This document shows, in pieces, positions 22,501 to 32,202 of a DNA stretch of 64,000 nt. Position numbers and translations under genes: made by a program. The notes beneath the pieces are model-generated. The model was not told the origin of the DNA. It worked only from the letters and a program-made list of their open reading frames with translations, and searched no databases. Numbering within the stretch: the stretch's first letter is position 1; each line of letters begins with the position of its first letter. This stretch comes from Pomacea canaliculata (lineage: Eukaryota > Mollusca > Gastropoda > Architaenioglossa > Ampullariidae), in NCBI RefSeq assembly GCF_003073045.1, contig NC_037596.1:29610392-29674391 (forward strand), read 5' to 3'.

Positions 22501-25500
22501 TTATATTCACAGAAATCTAGTTCTTTTAGTGACCTTCGTCCTTTCTGTTATCTTAGACAAGCAGCAACTGCTGTGGAGCCATCATCCTTTGGACCGAGGA
22601 CAGGACGTTTCCTTGTCGCTGGTATTGTGTGCACGGGCATGGAGTCCAATATACTAAACTGTATCCGGACATTTACTGGCTTCAGTGAAACCTGCTCTTC
22701 ATCTGAGCTTGGCGTAATCTGCAGTGATTGTAAATTTATTTTAAATACATTTGCTGTTGTGTATCGTATAACGCTAAAGAAAGTAATATTGAAGTGAGAA
22801 ATTGTATTGTTTTCTTTTTGTGGGAATGTTGTCTTTCAATGAATCTATGTATGTATCTAATGTATGATTGTGCAACAGTATATCATACAACCCTTTTGCT
22901 TCTTAATCTTGTTAATCGATGTCATGTCTCTAAGTATTGTTATGCATATTGCACACTTATTCGATGAAATTGTTAACCAGTAAAGCATGTCTTCATGCAA
23001 AGCTAAACACTTACCACATGGGTAGCACAGCACACTAGGTTTTGTGTCTTTTATGTCAGCAAGCCCCTCTCCTTTCATCGTTGTGGAGACAAGCTCTACC
23101 AGCACTGCCTACCCAATGATGGAGGGAACCAATGTTACACTGAAATGCGTCTCCTCACAGCGAGGTCTGTCACATCTGAACTTCTCTTGGCCAGAGACTG
23201 CAGGTGGCCGTCCTTCTGGTTAATACCTCATCTTTGACAAGCTGACAAGATCACACAATGGAGGCAGAGTGAGGTGTATGGCCAGCTATGGACAGCCTCC
23301 TAGAACTCAAATTGCTACGAGTGACACATTGGCAATGGATGTTTATTGTAAGATTGCAAAGACGCAAACTAATTCGTTTATATTTACTTTTAAAGTAAGA
23401 ACTTTTGATAAATAATTGTCATTGTAGATTTAAACAGAGATAGAACAAAGAACAGGCACTAAAACTGACAGATGTACAATGGTAATAATGACCTATTAAT
23501 GAAAAATTTACAATGAAGCAGGATTAGAGCAAATGGAATACGAATACGGAGAGAGTATCAACTGTACATTCTCTTTTTGCGCACAGAATTGTTTTCTGTT
23601 TGTCTCATTATTGGACAATGCATAAAATATAATAAATGCAGTACATTGGAATACAATACGATTGTAATGAATATGCCCTCCCTTTCGATTGCTTTCACAT
23701 ATCTGCGATTTCAGATCGGCCTGTGATTAGAATAAAATGGGAAGGAAACACGTGTGAACCTCTGGACTCCAGTCCAAGTCGCTGTGTTTTCAGTCAAGAC
23801 CAGCAAGTCATTCTTTACTGTGAGGCTGACAGCAACCCTCCTCCTGCTTCTGTAAGATGGTCTGGACAGGTTGAGAGTGCAACTGGACAGCTGTACATAC
23901 CTTCTGCACAGAGGAGCTGGCACAATGGTCGATACTTCTGTACTGTGTCCTCTAAACCAGTGTCCAGTGATGGCCGTCAGACACTAAGCTCAACACACAG
24001 CTTCAGTGTTATTGTTAAATGTAATTGTTATTTTTTAAAATATTATAAGTATAACAATGATTCGACTTTAAATTTGAAGATATTTAAACTGCTTACATGA
24101 ATTAAAACTTTTAGTTAAAAAAATTCTTATCCCTGTGTAAGAAAACTTAATTTACCTACCTTCTTTATATATAAATATACAATTACTTTGAATATAACAT
24201 AAAGCTAAAAAACCCATTATCTCAGTATGTTTACCCTACACATAAATCTGTAGTATAACAGCAAATTATTAAACGATTTCTTCTACTGGCAGACCGTAAT
24301 TATTTTGTACCAAATACAGTATTCTCCTCAGAAAAAAAATGTATCAAACAACATATACTTTGATTTATATACGAGTTATTTGTATTTCTGTGAGTCTAGA
24401 CCCATCTCGAGTACTGAATTTTCAAGTGAATGCTGGGATGAGAAGGGTTGTGACTGTTCCTGAACACTTCCCAGTGTACATGCGGTGTGAAGCTGAGGGG
24501 AGACCATCACCTCACATGACGATTGTCCGTGACACTGTGGACAAGCGAGAGGTCGCCAGCAGGCCTCGAGGTGCAGTTGAGTTTTCTGACCAAAGAAATG
24601 TGTTAACATATGACTTGACTGCCGCACCTTGCGAGGCTTCAGGTGACTACAGGTGTGAGGTGGACAACGGAGTTGGAAAAGATATTCAGAACATCAGGAT
24701 TTATGTTATGTGTAAGTATATCTGCAGGCATGAGCTACCTGCTAAAACAGTTCTTTTATGGCACTATTACGTGTAAACAATTATGGATCAATTTTTATGA
24801 AGAAAATATTGTTATGGTAGTACAGATCACGGGTGTATACTTTGCCCTTTTCTTAAACACACTAAAAGGATTGTAATTCATTTATGCTGCAAACTCTATA
24901 AGTTACTTAGATATGATTGTAAATACCAAGTTGTTCCATGGAGAATACAAAAAGAGATGTCCTGCTGTAAGACGTGTATACTGAAATTATTTGTTTTATA
25001 ATATGTCAGATTTCAAGCTTAATTTGTTGTTAAATATCTCATTCGATTTTACTTGCGTTATAAGAGTATAAAGTGTGCGAGGTGGGTGAGAAGGTTTATA
25101 CTTTGTTTTGTTGTTTACACTGGAGATTTTTTTTAATTATCGTCCTTTCGTATAGGTGCTCCCAGGAGAAGCAGCACCGAAGAACAATCTTCAATCCTTA
25201 ATATTGCCATAAACGAAGGCCTTTTCAGTGTTCAGCTGACAGCATACCCAACACCGACAGTCAAAAACACTCTCTACCTTGGGCAGTACAATGACAACAG
25301 CACCGAAGGGACACCAGTGTGGAATAAGTTTTATGTCGCGTGTGAGGCGAACAGTTCTCTTCCCGCCTCAGTCATCTGCAACATCACGACCATCAACATG
25401 ACAAACGCTGACGAAGGGTTCTTTAAAGTAATTTTCAGCAATCAGCTTGGGGAGCTGCCTCTTATACTTCTAGTCCGGCGAGATGGTAAGCTTAACAAAT

Positions 25501-26461
25501 AAAACATTTTGTAGATGGTATTGGTTGACAACTGTTGGCTTGATTGCTGCTAACTCTGTTTATTTCTGATTAAAGGTTTGACTAAAACCTGGATAGCAGG
25601 TGCAGTATCAATATACATTGAATATATTTTCAAGTAACTACTGTCAAATACAATCTGTGGATGAAAGATCTTGCCAACCTTTGTCTCTTAACTAACATAG
25701 TGGCATGTTCGTTCCAAGTATTAATGTTAAAAAATGATATTTCTTATACAATATTTCACAGAAGAAAACTGACCAATTATTTGCTAAAGAAAACTGACTT
25801 TCGTTAATTAATCACACGATATTGAGTTGCAGAAGAGCTGCAAGGGCAGAATCACCAAGATAAATTGTTTTTCACAGATATCACGTTAAATAACTTTAGT
25901 AAACAATTATAGTATTATTATTTTTTTTTATTTATTTAGCAGAAGTTATGATCATGTGCAGAAATAACGTTTAAAATTATATAAAAAATTACAATCAGAA
26001 ATTATAGGTGCTACTTGTATCAAGATTTCAACTACAAATAAAGACATTTTTTCATGTTTGTTTGTTAGAGGACCGTGGCGTCAACTTAAATGACATCCTT
26101 GGTTCAGCCTTGGGAAGCGCTTGTGTACTTATTGTGGCCATTATTCTGGCAGTCTTCATAGCCAAGCATTGCAAAGGCATGGTTTTAATTTATCGTATGC
26201 ATTCTAATTGTAGATTCATTCTCATTTGTGAAAAAAATTGCCAAGACTTATTTACAGATGCTACATGATAATACATCGTTCTGGCTATATGTGGCATAAA
26301 ACCATGCGAGAAGAAAAAAAGAATAACCAGCTCTGTATGACAGAAATGACATTTCACTGACAGAAGCATTTACGATCTGCAATTCAGGTTCAATTTATCG
26401 CTGCTCCTACATTCAAAGAAATGAATACAAGTTTGACACCAAGGGTGACGATGCGTTCTAA
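19479..26461 (+). CDS. Gene 2: SRCR(x2)-Ig receptor with transmembrane helix
   Basis: Predicted exons: 19479-19536, 20748-20895, 21389-21561, 22096-22249, 22557-22729, 23060-23347, 23715-24020, 24400-24711, 25156-25485, 26069-26194, 26388-26461; about 713 codons. Order: signal peptide, two six-cysteine SRCR domains, three Ig domains, a fourth Ig-like extracellular exon, a transmembrane helix, a short cytoplasmic end. This is the only copy with a clear membrane helix, so it looks like a cell-surface receptor while its neighbours look secreted. It is the most diverged member, with its own leader. One in-frame TAA (23221) sits in the first Ig exon; that exon is phase 1-1 and 288 bases, so skipping it would keep the frame. 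The cytoplasmic end is uncertain: the open frame at 26388-26487 does not join the helix exon by good splice sites. Confidence 0.75.
20748..20895 (+). CDS. Gene 2 exon 2: SRCR 1, first half
   Basis: Acceptor TTTTCCAG. Encodes TVRLANGTWWAGRLEIFHQG, VCDRMFGKQN and [11 protein letters not shown]. Phase 1 to 2, intact, followed by donor GTTTGT. Confidence 0.88.
21389..21561 (+). CDS. Gene 2 exon 3: SRCR 1, second half
   Basis: Acceptor TATTTCAG, donor GTGAGG. Encodes FNYTCRGTEASLTGCKYTW and ends VGVACVV. Phase 2 to 1, 173 bases. Confidence 0.87.
22096..22249 (+). CDS. Gene 2 exon 4: SRCR 2, first half
   Basis: Acceptor after a long T tract (TTTACAG), donor GTAAGC. Encodes TQLRLAGTRR, GRVEILFGAAWTTPC and LAKVICRQMNYPS. 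Phase 1 to 2. Confidence 0.85.
22557..22729 (+). CDS. Gene 2 exon 5: SRCR 2, second half
   Basis: Acceptor ATCTTAG, donor GTAAAT. Encodes GIVCTGMESNILNCIRTF and ends LGVICSD. Phase 2 to 1, 173 bases. Confidence 0.85.
23060..23347 (+). CDS. Gene 2 exon 6: Ig 1, contains in-frame TAA
   Basis: Acceptor ATGTCAG, donor GTAAGA, phase 1-1. Ig features: NVTLKC, FSWPETAGG and GGRVRCMASYGQP, matching Ig type 1 of genes 3-5. A TAA at 23221-23223 interrupts the segment that reads GGFPDGSSLII in the paralogs. Everything after it stays in frame. Confidence 0.8.
23715..24020 (+). CDS. Gene 2 exon 7: Ig 2
   Basis: Acceptor ATTTCAG, donor GTAATT. DRPVIRIKWEG, then VILYCEADSNPPPASVRWSG and WHNGRYFCTV give the two Ig cysteines and core tryptophan. 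Clear ortholog of Ig type 2 in genes 3-5. 306 bases, phase 1-1. Confidence 0.9.
24400..24711 (+). CDS. Gene 2 exon 8: Ig 3
   Basis: Encodes VYMRCEAEGRPSPHMTIV and EASGDYRCEVDNGVGKD, an I-set style Ig domain with the DYRC motif. 312 bases, phase 1-1, donor GTAAGT. No equivalent in genes 3-5. Confidence 0.87.
25156..25485 (+). CDS. Gene 2 exon 9: membrane-proximal Ig-like domain
   Basis: 330 bases, phase 1-1. Encodes FSVQLTAYPTPTVKNTLYLG, YVACEANSSLPASVIC and ADEGFFKVIFSNQLGE. The spacing and the EGFFKVIFSN strand resemble an Ig fold lacking the usual second cysteine position. Several N-glycosylation sequons are present (NST, NSS, NIT, NMT). Confidence 0.75.
26069..26194 (+). CDS. Gene 2 exon 10: transmembrane helix
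   Basis: Acceptor TTTGTTAG. Encodes a hydrophobic helix ACVLIVAIILAVFIAKHCK with a basic stop-transfer end. Two donors are possible: GC at 26177 or GTATGC at 26195. Both leave phase 1. Confidence 0.75.
26388..26461 (+). CDS. Gene 2 candidate last exon
   Basis: After acceptor AATTCAG, phase 1, it reads SIYRCSYIQRNEYKFDTKG and stops at TAA 26459. An overlapping frame from 26388 stays open to a GTAAGA donor at 26488 and beyond to 26660, but needs a phase-0 join that I cannot find. The cytoplasmic end is therefore unresolved. Confidence 0.35.
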
Positions 26462-27761
26462 TCAAAGTATTCTTTATCTGATTCAAGGTAAGAAGTGTCT
26501 GACCAGACATGGAGACCCAAATACAAGGCAGAATCTGGAAAGAGAAGTTTCTCTGGAGGACATACAATTTAGAGGCGCAACAAATGATTATCATCGAGAG
26601 ACATGTAGAAGTGATGCAATGAGCATGTCTCAAACAGAAGACATCATGACAGGCAAGTAGACAAAATTAACAGAATGAAAGACGAGTAGACAGAATATTC
26701 AGTCTCTGAAAACTTCCATATATATATATACAATAATAATTCCTGAAATCCATAGAAACAGATGTATGTTTATACCGATCTGTAATATATTGGTATTTTT
26801 AGCTGCTATTGCTATAAAGTGTTATTTAAGGATGAATATATTGTACAATAGAATAAAGAAGGTTTTCGCAAAATCTTAAGCTTAAACAATAATTTATTAA
26901 AAGTACTTTACACACAGGGAGGACGTCCGTTGTCCATATGTGACTGTGTAGGAGGGGGGATAGAATGTGGGAGTCTGAGGAGGAGAGAAAGTTTCGGGTA
27001 GGAGTGTGGACAGACACGATTTCTGTAAGGTAGTTGGGGGGCGAGCCTTCATTTAATCCAAGTAGTGTTAAAACTTAGAGAAAGACACAAAAGCATTAAC
27101 TATATTTATTGTATTGTTACAACATATAAAGGTGGGTAATTTCCAAAACTTTGATTAATGATTGCTGTTTACCGATACACAATGTTCTGTATATAATATG
27201 TATAATTTAATTCAATATTACATACGGTCACAATACTACGACACATGTTCAGTTATGTAGTCTAAAACATTTTGCACCAAATTTATTTTATAAATGTGAT
27301 TAAAATGTCTTTCATTACACTCATGTGTGTTTAATGCATACCACTACTTTTTCAGAGAAAAAAATACAAAGATTTACTTTCTTAATCGTTATGCTTCGTA
27401 CTGGTTTGTTTTCTTCTATGCTTATTTCGAGTTATAGGAATTAGCCTGCAAGTATGAGCACTGACTGTAGCCGTTAACGTTCAATAACGGTAATAAACGG
27501 TAATATTCTATATAAAGACATTCCTAAGGGAGAGGAACATGACGAGAGGAGTCAAAGTTCGTGTTATTCTCCATTCCTTACCCTGCAAAGGAAGCTGCGG
27601 AGGCGTAGTCATCTAGCTAATCATCAAGTTAACAATACAGTTAAGCATCCACCGATTTGTCCAGCTGTCTCCTCAGAGGTTTATTCAGCGATCTTCTTAG
27701 CGATCTCTAATCATCTTTAACAATCCGCTATCGTTTGCGAGCATCCAAATAATATGCACAC
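26462..27761. other. Gene 2 3' flank
   Basis: Possible 3' UTR with AATAAAG at about 26852; an open frame to 26660 may be an alternative tail. Otherwise AT-rich with nothing recognised. Confidence 0.4.
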
Positions 27762-28828
27762 AGATCAGGTGAGGGACTCACTCAGAGAGAAGATGAGCGC
27801 CTCTACATGTATAAGACCAGAGAAATGACTGGCAGACAAGTAACTTAATACCTGAAAAGACAGAGTAACAGGGACCACGCTCCTGATTATCACATTCAAG
27901 TGACTGAGAAGGAATAAAGGAATAACACTATTAGAGCTGTCTGTAGGAGGTTACCATGCACAACTGTTAGTTTTCTTAAAACTCAACATGCAGCTCATCA
28001 ATCGTTCAAAGGTTATGGTAGAACAGGAAAAACATTCTTAACTTTTTAATTATAATAACATCCGAATTGATATTTTACAATAATCTAAGACTGAAGTATT
28101 TGCTGTCGTAGATTTATCGAAGATAAATAAAAGCCACTCGCAATCTTCTTCAATATTTTGTAGTGTGTACTGTGATACGTCCCTTGGTATACGACGATGT
28201 AATTTCTTGCTGAAATGATGAAAAGGTGTTGAACAGGTACTCAGGTCAATGCTACTTGTTGTCTTTGCACGATAGGGCTGGGGTCATTAGTCCTGAGACA
28301 ATAATATTAGAAGATTGATTTGATCACAGGAACACTTGTAGGATAAACACTACAGAATTTAAATTAACGTTGTGGGTCATTGCTTAATCTATTATAGATA
28401 CCCCACAACCCCACCAAGATAATTTGAAAATAAAGATCATTAAAATTCTAACGTGTTTTCTGGCTGTGATGATTTCCAATCAATATAGGTTTTCTGAGTT
28501 ATTCGTACTGTGAATGGAAACATCATCGTTTTCGTTAAAAGGGCCTCTGTAATTACACCATGAGAGATTGGGGTTGTCCTACGAATTTTATGTGAGCCCC
28601 ATAAACACCAGCCGGAACATTGTCGTTATAAGGGTGCTATGTGTTCGTTAATATGTAATTTATTTCCTTTCTATTTAATAGAAAACAGTCATGACTGTTC
28701 ATGGTCCTATGTGAAAACAATATATGACTTGTATTAATCCTCATCACATACATGTCATTGATGTCAACACCACAGTTTTTGAAAGTTTCCTACAAAAAGT
28801 TCTTTAAAAGTAAACAAAAATGAAAGTG
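27762..28828. repeat. Upstream repeat A, copy 1
   Basis: About 1.07 kb, starting AGAGAAATGACTGGCAGACA-like sequence and ending GTAAACAAAAATGAAAGTG. Highly similar to 30705-31690. No gene follows it, so it may mark a lost unit. Confidence 0.8.
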
Positions 28829-28980
28829 TCAACACACAACTCAACAATCACCAGAAACTCAGTAAAAAGGACGTCAGCCCCTGTCATCTCACTGAAAATA
28901 TCGACACGAAAAATGAAAGAAACAACTCTATCAGCCAAGTGAATAATGAAACCTATGACGACATTAGAATTCTCAGCTGA
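28829..28980 (+). pseudogene. Possible relic cytoplasmic-tail exon
   Basis: An open stretch of about 50 codons ending ISQVNNETYDDIRILS then TGA at about 28976. Polar, with one tyrosine in an ETYDDI context. Its left edge coincides with the end of an intergenic repeat and a decayed copy lies at 54935-55040. No clear splice acceptor. Confidence 0.3.
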
Positions 28981-29084
28981 ATTCTCAGAAATGTTGGTGA
29001 AGTTTTATTCAAACTAGATATCCGGGAATTAGTTAAATACATATAGTAGTTTGATGTGCTATGCATAACTGACAGTATATTGAT

Positions 29085-29440
29085 ACCGTTCAATCTGTTT
29101 AATGTTTTAGATTACTTCTGTGCATCCAACGACCTGTATAAGGAAGAGATATTGCTGTCTTTGAAAGTCGAAAATAGTGTAGTCAGACCATCTGCCAGTC
29201 ACACTGACAGTGAGCACGACACGAACAGACCGCGAGAAACCACGTGGAAATGGAAAATAGACGGAAAAGTAGTGTGGCACGCAGACAATCTTTTTTTAAG
29301 CAGCACTGAACACGGGAAAAGCCAGAGATAAACTTGCAAATGCGTCCTCAGAAATAGAACAAAATGTGAATAAAGCGGTTGGTCTGTTCGTGAACTGCCT
29401 ACAGTAAGCGGCGACGTGTAGGAGGGAGGGGGGGGGGATT
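29085..29440 (+). mobile_element. Non-LTR LINE fragment (endonuclease end)
   Basis: Reads NVLDYFCASNDL, then in the next frame SDHLPVTLTV, the C-terminal signature of an APE-type LINE endonuclease, followed by DKLANASSEIEQNVNKAVGL typical of the linker. The matching copy is at 55227. 5'-truncated. Confidence 0.7.
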
Positions 29441-29500
29441 GGTGTTTTACGCTGTGTCAGCAGCTAAGGCTATATTACGGCAGGCAGCCAGCCCTGTAAA
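29438..29500. repeat. Molluscan-type interspersed repeat fragment
   Basis: Contains TTGGTGTTTTACGCTGTGTC and GCTATATTACGGCAGGCAG, close to a repeat I recall from many molluscan genomes. Assignment rests on memory only. Confidence 0.4.
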
Positions 29501-30186
29501 CAGATGTCACGTGCAGAGAAAGATCAGCGTGCCCGAGACGAGAAATGAACGAGAAATAAACATTAAGTTTTATGGTATATATTTATTATGACACCAGGGA
29601 ATGTATTAAATATACCACTGGAATGTCTGTCCCAAATCTTAGTATCCATAATGTTATTATGTGTATTCTTTTTTGTGTCCAGCAAAAACTTTATTGTCAG
29701 AACAGCTTTTCTTAAAGATAGTCAATAACTGCTCCTGATGATTGGCTTTCTTGACTTGCAGCAACTTAATACGTTTTTCAATTTTCCACACACATAGAAA
29801 CACACAAACAGAAAGAGAGAGAGAGAGGTTAGTGTCAACTCAAGCACATACACAGACTGTGAATTGTTTCCTTGAGTCCGATCATAACGATCATTGTACA
29901 GCGTATGCGTCCCAGCTACTAGCTTTCGCTTCCACTCAGGGGTCTCATCTTCTCAGGAAGAATAAAGCACTTTGATGTGACAGTCTCAACACACACACTA
30001 TGAGATAGATGCGCATATATTTTCAATCGGAAACAGAAACTTTGATGATTTCTATGACATAGTGATTAGTAGAACATAAAGTTTGAAGCCTTGATGGCTC
30101 TGCCTATACCGTATAATACGATTTGTCTATTAATGATAACCGGAGAATCCCATTTTATCACGATTAGTTTGTAACACAGTTTCGTT

Positions 30187-30286
30187 TCAGATTTCACTGG
30201 AAATATTATTGTACAACAGAACATGGAGCACAGTCTGGTTTGGGGAGAGAAGCCATTGTGGCCATTAGGATGCTTGGCTTGACAGG
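30187..30286 (+). pseudogene. Relic SRCR first-half exon
   Basis: Reads LEILLYNRTWSTVWFG and, after a one-base slip, AIVAIRMLGLT, with a GTGTTT after it. Its 5' part is missing and both cysteines are lost. The following 200 bases resemble 62770-62930. Confidence 0.65.
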
Positions 30287-30704
30287 TGTTTAAACACTTT
30301 GTCGATATTACTAGAATTTGTTAACTTAATGAATATAGACCTGTAGACATTTGGATAATGGAATTTTTTTTTTATTTTAGAAAATAATTAAAATATTATA
30401 TTTCTATCATCACGTTTATCTTAAAACTTTTGTAGCTGTGGAGAGTGTAGCTAATTGAAAGAGTATTAGCCGTATACAGAACTTGTGTTATATTACTTCA
30501 AACTTGAACCTAGTTTGAGAAGGCGTTTCAGTAGGTTAATTCATGGACCCCAAACCCAGCTTATCTTTGAGTTGTGTATGAGAAACAACTTTATTCACCA
30601 CTGGAGAGAACGAGTAGACACTAGAGTGTGAGAGCCTGCAGTCTACTCAGTCATATGTCCCCTACTGGTGGTAAGAGGATTCCAGACAAACTTAATGTTT
30701 GACA

Positions 30705-31690
30705 AGGTGACAAGAGAAATGACTGGCAGACAAGAAACTTGATGCCCGAAAAGACGGATTAACAGGGACCACGCTCCCGATTATCACATTCCAGTGAATC
30801 ACAACTTGAAGGAATGATACTATTAGAGCTGTTTGTAGGAGGTTACCATGGCGCGACTGTTAGTTTTCTTAGTAGTGAACATGCACTCGTCAATAGTTCA
30901 AAGGTTATGGTAGAACAGGAAAAACATTCTTAACTTTTTAATTATAACAACATCCGAATCGATACTTTTCAATAATCTAAGACTGAAGTATTTGCTGTCG
31001 TAGATTTATCGGAGATAAATAAAAGCCACTCGCAGTCTTCTTCAATATTCTGTAGTGTGTACTGTGATATGTCCCTTGGTATACGACAATGGAATTTCTT
31101 ACAGAAATGATGGACTTTTATTAAAATGGTGTTGAGCAGGTACTCAGGTCAATGTTCCTTGTTGTCTTTGCACGATAGGGCTGGGGTCATTAGTCCTGAG
31201 ACAATATTAGGAGATTGGCTTGATCACAGGAACACTTGTAGAATAAACACTACATAAATTAAATTAACGTTGTGGGTCGTTGTGAAATACCATTGCTTAA
31301 TCTATTATAGATACCCCATACCCACAAAAATATTTAAAAAAAAAATAAAGATCATTAACATTCTAATGTGTATTATGGCTATGATGATTTCCAATCAATA
31401 TAGGTTTTCTGAGTTATTCGTACTGTGAATGGAAACATCGTTTTCGTTAAAAGATCCTCTGTAATTACACCATGAAAGATTGGTGTTGTCCTATGTGTTC
31501 GTTAAGATGCCATTTATTTACTTTCTATTTACTAGAAAACAGTTATGATTGTTCATGGTCCTATGCGAAAACAACATATGACTTGTATTAATCCTCATCA
31601 CATACATGTCATTGATGTCAATACCAAAGTTTATGAAAATTTCCTACAAAGAAATCTTTAAAAGTAAACAAAAGTGAAAGTGAAAAACTC
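30705..31690. repeat. Upstream repeat A, copy 2
   Basis: Same block in its apparent original place, running straight into the gene 3 promoter region. Confidence 0.8.
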
Positions 31691-32144
31691 CATACATATG
31701 TCCGGGTGATATTAGGGCTATGTGAAAGTACATTTACACCTATATCCGTGACAGGATGTGAAACAAGCGATTAGACTAAAAAATAACGACCAATCAGAGA
31801 GCTGGGTTTATTAGGCGTGTCTTTAAACTGTTTAATTAAGAACAAATGACCAAATTTGACTATAGAGATTTACTGTATTTGTGTTGTGTTGAGGAAATGA
31901 GTTAGTGTCTGTATGTCAGCTAACACATGGATGCATAGGTAATGTCGACAAAGCCACTATACACACACCGAATTATGCGTTTTTCTCTCGATCACATAAA
32001 CAGTTGGACACAGTTCTTAAGAAAATTCGCTTCCTGTTACTTACTTACTTGTAGCTCACACACTGCGGTCTGTGCTCAGTGTCAGCTTTCCAGCCAGACT
32101 CTCCTCACATCCTCGTCTTCCTGCAAGACATCGCAGCTAACATC
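31691..32144 (+). promoter_or_regulatory. Gene 3 conserved upstream region and 5' UTR
   Basis: About 450 bases that match the DNA before gene 5 (54246-54712) and, more loosely, before gene 4 (46310-46619) and gene 1 (3890-4122). The last 90 bases, from CACACTGCGGTCTGTGCTC to the ATG, are essentially identical in all four and are taken as 5' UTR. No convincing TATA box was seen. Confidence 0.55.
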
Positions 32145-32202
32145 ATGATGCGCTCAGTCCTCAGTGTCTGTGTGATGTTTACTCTTCTACTACAAGGTTT
32201 GA
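32145..32202 (+). CDS. Gene 3 exon 1: signal peptide
   Basis: [19 protein letters not shown], then donor GTAAGT. 58 bases, phase 1, identical to the leaders of genes 4 and 5. Confidence 0.9.
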
